From: Humimonas sp964465015
GTDB lineage: Bacteria; Gemmatimonadota; Gemmatimonadetes; Palauibacterales; Palauibacteraceae
DNA length: 64,000 nucleotides
Direction: 5' to 3'
Assembly (NCBI GenBank): GCA_964465015.1
Contig: CAYXHP010000068.1
Location: 12,341 to 76,340, forward strand
Of the stretch, positions 44,398 to 52,218 are shown piece after piece. The notes beneath the pieces are model-generated. The model was not told the origin of the DNA and searched no databases. It saw nothing but the letters and a program-made list of their open reading frames with translations. Position 1 is the stretch's first letter. Each line of letters starts with the position of its first letter. The position numbers were made by a program, and so were the translations under genes.

Positions 44398-45538
44398 GTC
44401 TCCGTATGGGAGCCTCTCGTTGCCGGACACGCAAGCATCTGACGGATATCTCCTCCTCGAGGACGGTGCGCGGTTCGAGGGCCGACTGGCCGGCTCCGGA
44501 GCCGGATCGGTCGGCGAGGTCGTGTTCACCACCAACCTGACCGGGTACCAGGAGGTCCTCACCGACCCGTCGTACGCGGGACAGATCGTGGTGATGACCG
44601 CCCCCATGATCGGCGTGTACGGCACGCGCGAGGGCGACGACCAGTCCCGGCGGCCGTGGGTGGCCGGATTCATCGTGCGCCACCTGACCGACGAGCCGGG
44701 ACGCGACCGACCGGGCCGCCTTCCGGACTACCTGGAACGGCACGGCATCCCTACGCTCACCGGCGTGGACACCAGGGCCGTCACCCGTCGGATTCGGGAG
44801 GCCGGGGCCATGCGGGCCATCGTCGCGTCCGCCGCCGAGCCGATCGAGGCGGCCAGGAAGCGGCTGCTGGCGGAGCCCGCGATGGAGGGTCGCGACCTGG
44901 CCTCCGAGGTGACGACACTCGAACCCTACGAGCTCCCGGCCGAGGGCCCCGAGCGCGGACTCGTGCTATGCCTCGACTACGGGGTCAAGCAGCGCAGCCT
45001 GGACCTGATCCGCCGGGAAGGCTTCCGGGTTCGCGTCCTCCCCGCGAGCACCCCGGCCGAGACGCTCGTCGGCTCGGATGCCGCCGGCCTGTTCGTCTCC
45101 AACGGTCCCGGCGACCCGGCCGCCGTGCCCGGCGCGGCGGCGCGCATCCGGGCCGCCGTGGACGGCGGGCTCCCGGTGTTCGGCATCTTCCTGGGCTGCC
45201 AGCTCGTGGCACTGGCCTTCGGCGGGAGCACGTTCAAGCTTCCCTACGGACACCGCGGCGGAAACCACCCGGTCCGGAACCTCGACACCGACCACGTGGA
45301 GATCACCTCGCAGAACCATGGCTTCGCCGTGCGCGAGGACGATGGAGAGGTGGCCGGCGCTCCCGTCCTGCGGGTCACCCACCGCAACCTGAACGACGGG
45401 ACGATCGAGGGTGTGGCCCACCGATCGCTGCCCGTGTTCGCCGTCCAGTACCACCCCGAGTCGGCACCCGGGCCGCACGACAGTCGTTACCTGTTCGAGC
45501 GCTTCGTCCGCGCCATGGGAACGCCCGCGGCGCGCTGA
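44396..45538 (+). CDS. carA: carbamoyl-phosphate synthase small subunit, glutaminase Cys replaced
   Basis: 380 residues if ATG 44396 is used; TTG 44420, preceded by GGGAGC, is an alternative. N-terminal CPSase domain: DGARFEGRLAGSG ... TNLTGYQEVLTDPSYAGQIV. C-terminal class I glutamine amidotransferase domain: YGVKQRSLD, SNGPGDP, GGNHPVRNL, SQNHGFAV. His353 and Glu355 (YHPES) are kept. The nucleophile elbow, normally GICLGHQ, reads GIFLGCQ: Phe265 (TTC, 45188-45190) replaces the Cys and Cys268 replaces the His three residues on. Glutamine hydrolysis by the standard route should fail; ammonia-dependent synthesis is a possibility. carB is not adjacent. The protein otherwise looks under normal constraint. 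Confidence 0.93.
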   Translation: MSPYGSLSLPDTQASDGYLLLEDGARFEGRLAGSGAGSVGEVVFTTNLTGYQEVLTDPSYAGQIVVMTAPMIGVYGTREGDDQSRRPWVAGFIVRHLTDEPGRDRPGRLPDYLERHGIPTLTGVDTRAVTRRIREAGAMRAIVASAAEPIEAARKRLLAEPAMEGRDLASEVTTLEPYELPAEGPERGLVLCLDYGVKQRSLDLIRREGFRVRVLPASTPAETLVGSDAAGLFVSNGPGDPAAVPGAAARIRAAVDGGLPVFGIFLGCQLVALAFGGSTFKLPYGHRGGNHPVRNLDTDHVEITSQNHGFAVREDDGEVAGAPVLRVTHRNLNDGTIEGVAHRSLPVFAVQYHPESAPGPHDSRYLFERFVRAMGTPAAR

Positions 45539-45569
45539 GACGCCGGGTGCTTCCTCGAGCCCGGTCTCG

Positions 45570-45599
45570 TTGACACTCACTGGGACCGCGAAGTAGCTT
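45570..45599 (+). promoter_or_regulatory. putative sppA promoter
   Basis: TTGACA (45570-45575), 18 bases, TAGCTT (45594-45599) followed by G. Start of transcription near 45606 supports ATG 45642 rather than 45612 as the sppA start. Confidence 0.65.
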
Positions 45600-45641
45600 G
45601 CCCACAGGCGGATGGACCGCTTTCCAGCCTGGAAGGAAGAG

Positions 45642-46556
45642 ATGTCGCCATCCACTCGCTCGTCGATCGTCGCCGTGGTGGTCCTCCTCGTGCTGTTCGG
45701 CGTCGGTGCCGTGGTGACGGCCGGTCTCGTGCTCGGACTCCGGCCGGCCGGTCTGGGAAGCGGTCGCGTGGCCATCATCCCGATCGACGGAGTGATCGGC
45801 ACCGGCCAGAATGCGCTCACCGCCCTGCACCAGTTCCGCGACGACGCTTCGGTGCGAGCCTTCGTCCTCGAGATCCGCTCTCCGGGGGGCAGCGTCGGCG
45901 GATCCCAGAGCCTCTACCGCGAGCTCCGCGCGCTGCGGGAGGGGGATGAGCGTCCCATCTACGCCTGGATCGGGGACGTCGGCGCGTCGGGGGCGTATTA
46001 CGCGGCCCTGGGCGCCGACAGCATCTTCGCTCTGCCGGGTTCGATCACCGGCTCGATCGGCGTGATCATGGAGTTTCCCGAGGTCTACGACCTCATGCGG
46101 AAGGCGGGGGTTCAGCTGGAGGTCGTGAAGAGCGGCGCGCACAAGGACATGGGAAGTCCGGCGCGCAAGCTGACCGATGCGGATCGCGCGATCCTGCAGC
46201 AGGTCGTGGACGACACGTACGGCCAGTTCGTGGACGCGGTGGCCTCGAGCCGCCACCTGCCCGCCGATACCGTCCGGAAGCTCGCGGACGGTCGGATCTT
46301 CTCGGGGGCACGGGCACGGGACCTGGGCCTGATCGATGGACTGGCCACGTTCTCGCAGGTGGTGACGCGCGCCGGGAGGAGCGCCGGGCTGGGAGACCAT
46401 CCGCGGACGGTACGACCCCTGCGCCGCCGCATCGGCCTCCTCGACCTCCTCTTCGGCGTGTCCGAGAGCAGGCTCCGGGACTGGATCGCGTCCTGGACCG
46501 GCTGGTCGGGGCTGGGCTACGGGGGCGCCCCGACGCTCCTGTACGAGTGGCGCTGA
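45642..46556 (+). CDS. sppA: signal peptide peptidase SppA, short form
   Basis: 304 residues; membrane-anchored serine protease that degrades cleaved signal peptides. One N-terminal helix (9-33), then the ClpP-like core with EIRSPGGSVGGSQ, nucleophile Ser116 in GDVGASGAYYAA, and general-base Lys168 in KSGAHKDMGSP. The Ser-Lys spacing of 52 matches the 36K Bacillus-type enzyme. ATG 45642 has GGAAGG upstream. An upstream ATG at 45612 would leave almost no leader. The C-terminal 45 residues are hydrophobic with an amphipathic look. Confidence 0.92.
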   Translation: MSPSTRSSIVAVVVLLVLFGVGAVVTAGLVLGLRPAGLGSGRVAIIPIDGVIGTGQNALTALHQFRDDASVRAFVLEIRSPGGSVGGSQSLYRELRALREGDERPIYAWIGDVGASGAYYAALGADSIFALPGSITGSIGVIMEFPEVYDLMRKAGVQLEVVKSGAHKDMGSPARKLTDADRAILQQVVDDTYGQFVDAVASSRHLPADTVRKLADGRIFSGARARDLGLIDGLATFSQVVTRAGRSAGLGDHPRTVRPLRRRIGLLDLLFGVSESRLRDWIASWTGWSGLGYGGAPTLLYEWR

Positions 46557-46668
46557 CGGATCGGAGAAGACGAGGGATCCGGACCCCGCCACCCGGGTAT
46601 CTCTCGTCGGCACAGGGCACTCGCGAAGAACGCGGGTGGGCGGGCTCGCACTGCACGGGAAGGCACAC

Positions 46669-46974
46669 ATGACGAAGGCGGATCTGGTCGACCAGGTGTA
46701 CGAAGCCATCGGACCGGGCATCACGAAGAAGGACTGCGCGGCGGTCGTGGACGGCTTTCTCAACGCGGTCAGGAACGCTCTGGCCAACGAGGAGCGCATC
46801 GAGCTGCGGGGCTTCGGGACGTTCGAAGTTCGGCACCGGAAAGCGCGCATGGCGCGGAATCCCCGGACCGGCGACCCGGTCCGCGTGCCTCCGCGGGCGG
46901 TGCCGGTGTTCAGGCCCTCCAAGCTCTGGAAGGAGTACGTGGCGGAGGAAGCGGACTACCCGCCGAGTTTCTGA
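46669..46974 (+). CDS. HU/IHF family DNA-binding protein
   Basis: 101 residues; small nucleoid protein that bends DNA. MTKADLVDQVYEA begins the helical dimer body, and IELRGFGTFEVRHRKARMARNPRTG is read across residues 45-69, with the NPRTG turn whose Pro intercalates in the minor groove. The C-terminal 15 residues (KEYVAEEADYPPSF) extend beyond HU. GGGAAGG precedes ATG 46669; GTG 46636 is a weaker alternative. A hairpin follows. Confidence 0.93.
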   Translation: MTKADLVDQVYEAIGPGITKKDCAAVVDGFLNAVRNALANEERIELRGFGTFEVRHRKARMARNPRTGDPVRVPPRAVPVFRPSKLWKEYVAEEADYPPSF

Positions 46975-46996
46975 CCCGGCCCTCGGGTCCGCCCCG

Positions 46997-47034
46997 GACG
47001 TTCCGTCGCGCACCGAACCGCGCGGCGGAACGTC
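46997..47034. terminator. bidirectional hairpin between convergent genes
   Basis: GACGTTCCGTCGCGC (46997-47011) pairs with GCGCGGCGGAACGTC (47020-47034) around an eight-base loop, 15 pairs with one G-U. It lies between the HU-like gene and the convergent aminotransferase gene, the place for a shared transcription stop. No T-run on either side. Confidence 0.55.
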
Positions 47035-47046
47035 TCGCCCTGCGTG

Positions 47047-48213
47047 TCAGCCCTGCTCGAAGAAGGCCCTCACCCGACGGATTCCTTCCTCGAGCGTCTC
47101 CCGGTCGACGGCCAGATTGAACCGCAGGTGGCCGGGACTCTCGAAGGCCTCGCCGGGGACGCACGCGACTCCGGCCCCGAGCAGTTCATCCGCCAGATCG
47201 GCCGAGTCCGTACTCCCGGTCACGCGGGTCCACAGGAAGATGCCCCCTTCGGGCGCACGGATCTCGAGACCCGGGACGTCCGCCAGCCCCTCCACCGCCA
47301 GGGCGCGCGTCCCGCCCAGTCGCTCCAGGAAGTCCGCGATCACCGCCTCGCGCTCCTCCCGGCGCCCGAAGGCCGCCGCGGCGGCGTACTGCGAGGGCGC
47401 CGCGGCTCCCGACGTCGTCTGACTCTGGAGGTCGGCGGCCTTCCCGATCAGCTCCCGGGGACCGGCGGCGAAGCCGATGCGCCATCCCGTCATCGCGAAC
47501 GCCTTGGAGACGCCGTCCAGGACCACGGTGCGCTCGGGCGCGGCCGGCACGTCGAGGAGAGAGGGGGCGGGGCCGTCGCCGAAGCGAAGTCGTCGGTAGA
47601 TCTCATCCGACAGGAGCCACACACCGTGCCGCCCGGACCACTCGGCGATGGCGCCCAGGAGCTCCGCGTCGTAGACCGCCCCCGATGGGTTGTTGGGGCT
47701 GTTGAGAAGGAGGACCCGGGTGCGCTCCGTACGGGCCGCCTCGAGACGCTCCGGGTCGAGGTGGAAGCCTTCCTCCCAGGTGGTCTCCACGAGGACCGGC
47801 TCGGCCCCGGCGAGCCGAACCTGGGGACGATAGCTCGTCCAGCACGGCGTCGGAACCAGGACCTCGTCTCCGGGCCCGGCCAGGCAGAACAGACAGTTGA
47901 ACAGCGCCTGCTTCACGCCGGCGCTCACCAGGACCTGTGCGGGGTCGAGGTCGGCGCTGCGGGTGGTCTCGGCCAGGTAGTCGACGATCGCGCGGCGCAG
48001 CTCCGGCACACCCTGGTTGGGCGGATAGCCCAGCCGGCCGGCGTGGACGGCGTCGATCCCGGCCTCGGCCGCGAAGTTCGGCGTGCCGTAAACCGGCTCG
48101 CCCGCGGACAGGTCGACGATCGAGTGTCCCTCCTCCCGCAGCCGACGGGCGCGGGCCGAGAGTGCCAGGGTGGCCGAGGGTTCGAGCGAGGAGACGTTTC
48201 GGGAGAATCTCAC
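47047..48213 (-). CDS. pyridoxal-phosphate aminotransferase, aspartate aminotransferase type (class I)
   Basis: 388 residues. N-terminal VSSLEPSATLALSARARRLREEG is read over residues 7-29; DLSAGEPVYGTP, YPPNQGVPELRRAI and NSPNNPSGAVY match the Ib subgroup of aspartate aminotransferases, and the PLP lysine lies in GVSKAFAMTGWRIGF. FRFNLA-type end RFNLAVDR carries the substrate Arg. Such enzymes convert oxaloacetate to aspartate, and some also act on prephenate. The ATG at 48213 gives the usual N-terminus. It is divergent from the molybdopterin genes. Confidence 0.9.
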   Translation of the reverse strand: MRFSRNVSSLEPSATLALSARARRLREEGHSIVDLSAGEPVYGTPNFAAEAGIDAVHAGRLGYPPNQGVPELRRAIVDYLAETTRSADLDPAQVLVSAGVKQALFNCLFCLAGPGDEVLVPTPCWTSYRPQVRLAGAEPVLVETTWEEGFHLDPERLEAARTERTRVLLLNSPNNPSGAVYDAELLGAIAEWSGRHGVWLLSDEIYRRLRFGDGPAPSLLDVPAAPERTVVLDGVSKAFAMTGWRIGFAAGPRELIGKAADLQSQTTSGAAAPSQYAAAAAFGRREEREAVIADFLERLGGTRALAVEGLADVPGLEIRAPEGGIFLWTRVTGSTDSADLADELLGAGVACVPGEAFESPGHLRFNLAVDRETLEEGIRRVRAFFEQG

Positions 48214-48239
48214 CGGCTCTCCACAGGTGCGGGATCGCG

Positions 48240-48268
48240 TTGAAGGCGGACGGGCCGCGCGCTACCTT
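48240..48268 (+). promoter_or_regulatory. putative promoter of the moa gene group
   Basis: TTGAAG (48240-48245), 17 bases, TACCTT (48263-48268) followed by G. The leader to ATG 48367 would be about 90 bases. No molybdenum-cofactor riboswitch fold was recognised in it. Confidence 0.5.
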
Positions 48269-48366
48269 GAACCGGAGCGAGCTCCGCCGGAAAGCGGCCG
48301 GGAAGCTGCCCCGCCGGCCCGATCCTACGGACGGCGCAGGCGGGGCGTCAAGCAGGGTGAGTGAAG

Positions 48367-48669
48367 ATGACGCACGAGACCACGACCACACTCTCGCCCG
48401 CCGAGGTGCTCGCCGAGGCGAGGGAGTTCTTCACCGGACGACACCCGATCTGTCCGGCATCCATCGAGAGTGAATCCGACCGGCACATCACGTTCAACAC
48501 GTTTCGAAGCCGAATCACCGTGGCGGCCTTCCCGGACCCGGGGGACGAGGGTGCCACGCGCGTTCGCGCTTCGACGCTGCGCGAGGACGCGGTGGCGGCC
48601 CGGTTCCTGAGCGCGATCGGCTCGCTGGGGCGCGATCGGGTCGCCGCCGGGAAGGGGCCGGGCGCGTGA
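48367..48669 (+). CDS. unknown protein preceding moaD
   Basis: 100 residues, no family recognised. MTHETTTTLSPAEVLAEAREFFT is a Thr-rich start and a helix; then SIESESDRHITFNTFRSRITVAAF, two beta strands, and a final helix (AAARFLSAIGSLGRDRV-like). The overall pattern resembles small proteins of about 90 residues with a sheet on two helices. It overlaps moaD by four bases, so it is translated with the molybdopterin genes and may be related to them, or simply share the transcript. GTG 48361 is an alternative start. Confidence 0.65.
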   Translation: MTHETTTTLSPAEVLAEAREFFTGRHPICPASIESESDRHITFNTFRSRITVAAFPDPGDEGATRVRASTLREDAVAARFLSAIGSLGRDRVAAGKGPGA

Positions 48670-48929
48670 CCCGAGCCGCGGCGGAGGGCACGCTCACCGT
48701 GGAGGTCCGCTTCTTCGCGGTGCTTCGCGACCTTGCGGGCAGCGAGCGGTGGGAGCTCGAACTGCCCTCCGGCGCCACCGTCGCGGACCTCCTGGCGCGA
48801 CTCGGCGAAGAGATCCCGGGGCTTCCGGGTGGGCTGGCCGTGGCCGTGGGGCTGGAGTACGCCGGGCCGGGACGCGTGCTCGAGACGGGCGACGAGGTGG
48901 CGCTCATCCCGCCGGTCTCCGGGGGCTGA
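48666..48929 (+). CDS. moaD: molybdopterin synthase sulfur carrier subunit
   Basis: 87 residues, ubiquitin-like fold. VEVRFFAVLRDLAGSERWELEL is the first hairpin, GATVADLLARLGEEIPGL the helix, and the chain ends VALIPPVSGG with the C-terminal Gly-Gly that carries the thiocarboxylate. GTG 48666 overlaps the preceding gene. Immediately followed by moaE. Confidence 0.93.
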   Translation: MTRAAAEGTLTVEVRFFAVLRDLAGSERWELELPSGATVADLLARLGEEIPGLPGGLAVAVGLEYAGPGRVLETGDEVALIPPVSGG

Positions 48930-48930
48930 G

Positions 48931-49407
48931 GTGGACACCCACCCGCCTTCGCAGACCCCGGCCGTGAGCGTGCGAATCAGCGCCGACCCGATCGATGGCG
49001 AGGCACTGGTACGCCGGGTCGCCGGACCGGCCGAGGGAGCGGTGATCCTCTTCCTGGGAACCGTCCGCGACCACAACCTCGAGCGGGCCGTGATCCGGCT
49101 CGACTACGAGGCGTACGAGCCGATGGCGCTCCGCGAGCTCGAGACCGTATGCGCCGAGGCCGGGAAGCGCTTCGGGCTCTCCCGGGTGGCGGCCGTGCAC
49201 AGGATCGGCAGCCTGGAACCGGGCCAGACGAGTCTCGGCGTGGCGGTCTCCTCACCACACCGGGATGCGGCCTACCGGGCCTCCCGCTGGATCGTGGAAG
49301 AGGTGAAGCGGCGGCTCCCGGTGTGGAAGCGCGAAGCGTACGCGGACGGCACCGACAGGTGGCTGGCCGGCCGGCCGGCTTCGGCCACCCGGGGAGCGGC
49401 GCCGTGA
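48931..49407 (+). CDS. moaE: molybdopterin synthase catalytic subunit
   Basis: 158 residues; moves sulfur from MoaD to precursor Z. GAVILFLGTVRDHN, LDYEAYEPMALREL, HRIGSLEPGQTSLGVAVSSPHR and the catalytic Lys region LPVWKREAYADG are all present in order. GTG 48931 is one base past moaD. The stop overlaps moaA. Confidence 0.95.
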   Translation: MDTHPPSQTPAVSVRISADPIDGEALVRRVAGPAEGAVILFLGTVRDHNLERAVIRLDYEAYEPMALRELETVCAEAGKRFGLSRVAAVHRIGSLEPGQTSLGVAVSSPHRDAAYRASRWIVEEVKRRLPVWKREAYADGTDRWLAGRPASATRGAAP

Positions 49408-50384
49408 AGGACCAGTTCGGCCGCCGCATCGACTACCTGCGCATCTCGGTCACCGACAAGTGCAACCTGCGCTGTACCTACTGCATGCCGGTCGAGGGGC
49501 TGGAGTGGGTGCCCCGGGAGGAGCTCCTCAGCTACGAGGAGATCACCGAGATCGTGCGGCAGATGGCCGGGCTGGGCCTGTCCCGGATTCGCCTCACCGG
49601 AGGCGAGCCCCTCGTTCGCACCGACCTTCCCGAGCTGGTGCGCTTGCTGGCGGCGGTTCCTGGCATCGAGGACCTGGCCCTGTCGACCAACGCGGTGCTC
49701 CTCCCACGCTTCGCCACCCCTCTGCGCGCGGCGGGCGTCCGGCGCGTCAACATCAGCCTTGACACGCTCCGCAGGGACCGGTTCGAGGCCATCGCGCATC
49801 GCCCGGCGCGCTTCTTCGACGCCACCCTGGAGGGGATCGAGGCAGCCGAGGACGCGGGCTTCACGCCGATCAAGATCAACACGGTGGTCATGCGCGGCAT
49901 CAACGACGATGAGATCGCCGATTTTGCCGCGATCACCCGCGAGCGCCCGTGGCACGTCCGTTTCATCGAGCTGATGCCGGTGGGCCGTAACCTCCACCTC
50001 ACCGACGCGTTCGTGCCGGCGGAAGAGATGCTGGAGCGCGTGCGCTGTCTCGGGGACCTGCGCCCGGTGGAGGGTCCCCCGGGCAACGGGCCGGCCCGCT
50101 ACTTTCGACATGCGGGTGCGCCCGGCACGGTGGGGGTGATCACGCCGCTGTCCCACAACTACTGCGACCGGTGCAATCGGATGCGGCTCACGGCGGAGGG
50201 GCAGCTGCGAACCTGTCTATTCGGGGAGCACGAGGTCGACCTGAAGGGGCCGCTCCGGGAGACCGGAAGCGTCCTCGAGGCGGTGGAGCGAGCCCTGGCG
50301 GAAAAGCCGGAGCGCCACTACCTGCAGCTCGGCTCGAGCCGGGGAAGCGGAGGGCTGGCGGCTCTCAGCGAAGTCGGAGGTTGA
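49404..50384 (+). CDS. moaA: GTP 3',8-cyclase
   Basis: 326 residues, radical SAM enzyme for the first step of molybdopterin. Cluster 1 is C20-x3-C24-x2-C27 (CNLRCTYC). Cluster 2 is near the end as CDRCNRMRLTAEGQLRTC. RLTGGEPLVR is the SAM-binding GGE motif. The chain ends EVGG, keeping the C-terminal Gly-Gly needed for GTP cyclisation. GTG 49404 overlaps moaE. MoaC, Mog and MoeA are not in the window. Confidence 0.96.
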   Translation: MKDQFGRRIDYLRISVTDKCNLRCTYCMPVEGLEWVPREELLSYEEITEIVRQMAGLGLSRIRLTGGEPLVRTDLPELVRLLAAVPGIEDLALSTNAVLLPRFATPLRAAGVRRVNISLDTLRRDRFEAIAHRPARFFDATLEGIEAAEDAGFTPIKINTVVMRGINDDEIADFAAITRERPWHVRFIELMPVGRNLHLTDAFVPAEEMLERVRCLGDLRPVEGPPGNGPARYFRHAGAPGTVGVITPLSHNYCDRCNRMRLTAEGQLRTCLFGEHEVDLKGPLRETGSVLEAVERALAEKPERHYLQLGSSRGSGGLAALSEVGG

Positions 50385-50457
50385 GCCCGGATGCGGACGA
50401 GTGGAGTCGGGACGACAGACCATTCGCGCGGGGGACGCGGAGACGCGGGGAGGGAGC

Positions 50458-50700
50458 ATGACGTACGAGGAGAGGCAGCGTTACCGGGAGCTTCTGGACG
50501 AAGTCGAGGAGCTCCGTGACCGCCTGGGGGGAGAGGGGTTGGACCAGCCGCTCACGCACGAGGAGGCGCTCGACCTGCTGGGGCTCATCGAGGCCGCACT
50601 GCAGAGGGTGAGCCCGGAGCGCTGGGACCGGGCCCTTGAGGCCGTGGCGGGCGAAGCCGCCCGGCGAGCGGGGGCCATGGTGGGACCGTTCCGGAACTGA
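50458..50700 (+). CDS. small helical protein of unknown function
   Basis: 80 residues. AGGGAG precedes ATG 50458. Two amphipathic helices, YEERQRYRELLDEVEELRDRL and a second in HEEALDLLGLIEAALQ, then a third with AVAGEAARRAG. The charged heptads suggest a coiled coil or helical hairpin. It sits 73 bases after moaA and just ahead of the mdh promoter. No known family recognised. Confidence 0.6.
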   Translation: MTYEERQRYRELLDEVEELRDRLGGEGLDQPLTHEEALDLLGLIEAALQRVSPERWDRALEAVAGEAARRAGAMVGPFRN

Positions 50701-50712
50701 ATCGGGTCTCGG

Positions 50713-50741
50713 TTGCTCGCTTCGGAGGTGCCCGGTACCTT
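50713..50741 (+). promoter_or_regulatory. putative mdh-sdh promoter
   Basis: TTGCTC (50713-50718), 17 bases, TACCTT (50736-50741) followed by G. Start near 50748 gives a leader of about 57 bases before mdh. Confidence 0.55.
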
Positions 50742-50804
50742 GCGGCGCGCCGGTTTGAAACGAGAATGATGAGCCCGGTCTCGACATAAAGAGAGAGGCA
50801 CACG

Positions 50805-51731
50805 GTGAACAAGATCACGGTCGTCGGCGCGGGACATGTAGGCGCCACGTCCGCGATGCGCATCGCGGAGGCGGAGCTCGCGCGGAACGTCGTCCTGGTG
50901 GACATCAAGCAGGGCCTCCCGCAGGGGATCGCCCTGGACCAGTGGGAGTCGGCGCCGGTCGGCGGCTTCGATACGCGCCTGAGCGGCGCGCAGGGCTATG
51001 AGGACACGGCGGGCTCGGGCATCGTGGTCGTCACGGCGGGGTTCGCCCGCAAGCCGGGCATGAGCCGGGACGACCTCGTCGCCAAGAACAGCCAGGTAGT
51101 CCAGGCCATCGCTGCGGAGATCCTGGACCGAAGTCCGGACGCGGTCATCATCATGGTGACCAATCCGCTCGACGTCATGGCCTACGTGGCCAAGCAGGTG
51201 ACCGACTTCCCACGCGAGCGGATCGTCGGCATGGCCGGCGTGCTGGACACGGCCCGCTTCCGCAGCTTCATCGCTCTCGAGCTCGACGTCAGCGTCCAGG
51301 ACGTTCAGGCTCTCGTGCTCGGCGGGCACGGGGACAGCATGGTACCCATCGTGAGCACGGTATCGGTCGGCGGCATTCCACTCACCCAGCTGCTCCCTCT
51401 CGAGCGGATCGAGGAGCTCGTCCAGCGCACCCGAAAGGGAGGCGGCGAGATCGTGGGACTCCTCAAGGAGGGGAGCGCCTACTACGCCCCGTCGGCGGCG
51501 GTGACCCAGATGTGTGAGGCCATCGTCCGCGACCAGAAGCGCGTGCTTCCTTGCGCCGCCTGGCTCGAGGGCGAGTACGGACTGGAGGGACTGTTCGTGG
51601 GCGTGCCCTGCAAGCTGGGCCGCGGGGGCGTGGAGCAGATCCTCGAGGTCGAGCTCACAGCGGACGAGCAGTCGGCCCTGGAGCGCTCCGCGGCCGACGT
51701 CCGCGAGACGATGGAGGCGGTCCAGGTTTGA
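50805..51731 (+). CDS. mdh: malate dehydrogenase (lactate dehydrogenase-like type)
   Basis: 308 residues. ITVVGAGHVGATSA binds NAD, with Asp at the end of beta 2 (VLVDI). The substrate loop ARKPGMSRDDL has the MDH pattern of Arg residues and no LDH Gln. VTNPLDVMAYV and catalytic His in GGHGDSMVP follow. GTG 50805 has GAGAGAGG upstream. The sdh operon begins 49 bases later, so malate and succinate oxidation may be co-expressed. Confidence 0.95.
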   Translation: MNKITVVGAGHVGATSAMRIAEAELARNVVLVDIKQGLPQGIALDQWESAPVGGFDTRLSGAQGYEDTAGSGIVVVTAGFARKPGMSRDDLVAKNSQVVQAIAAEILDRSPDAVIIMVTNPLDVMAYVAKQVTDFPRERIVGMAGVLDTARFRSFIALELDVSVQDVQALVLGGHGDSMVPIVSTVSVGGIPLTQLLPLERIEELVQRTRKGGGEIVGLLKEGSAYYAPSAAVTQMCEAIVRDQKRVLPCAAWLEGEYGLEGLFVGVPCKLGRGGVEQILEVELTADEQSALERSAADVRETMEAVQV

Positions 51732-51780
51732 GCATGCCATCCCAGGTCAGCGGCCGCGACGCGGGCACGAGGATGAAACC

Positions 51781-52218
51781 ATGAGCGATGGTGCCGCCGG
51801 TGGGCGGCCCGCCACGGCGGCCAGCCCACGAGGAGCGACATTCACCGGTCCGCGGGGCTGGCTCACTTACCGAGGCGGACTCGGGTACCTCATGTGGGCC
51901 ATTCACCGGCTGGCCGGCCTCGGGATCCTCCTCTTCCTGGCCCTCCACATCGCCGACATCTTCCTCCTCGGCTTCGGGCAGCACGTCTTCGACAGCCTCC
52001 TGGCGTTCTACAACGCCCCCTGGGCGCACGTGATGGACGTCTTCCTGGTGTTCGGCGTGCTCTTCCACGCCATCAACGGGCTGCGGATCATCGTACAGGA
52101 CTTCGCCCCGCGCGTGATGATCGCCGAGCGCAAGCTGGTGATCATCGAGCTCGTGGTCTTCCTCGTGGTCTTCCTGCCCGCGGCCTGGGCGCTCCTCGCG
52201 CCGCTCTGGGGGGCATGA
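51781..52218 (+). CDS. sdhC: succinate dehydrogenase cytochrome b556 subunit
   Basis: 145 residues, three membrane helices. WAIHRLAGLGILLFLALHIADI is read over residues 39-60 and contains His residues suitable for haem b, and LFHAINGLR is the second conserved block. Quinone-binding anchor of complex II. ATG 51781 follows ATGAAACC; upstream frame is antisense-free but unsupported. The stop overlaps sdhD. Confidence 0.92.
   Translation: MSDGAAGGRPATAASPRGATFTGPRGWLTYRGGLGYLMWAIHRLAGLGILLFLALHIADIFLLGFGQHVFDSLLAFYNAPWAHVMDVFLVFGVLFHAINGLRIIVQDFAPRVMIAERKLVIIELVVFLVVFLPAAWALLAPLWGA

Noticed and set aside
50805..51731. Lactate dehydrogenase as alternative for mdh
   Set aside because: The substrate loop has the malate-type Arg pattern, and the gene precedes sdhCDAB.
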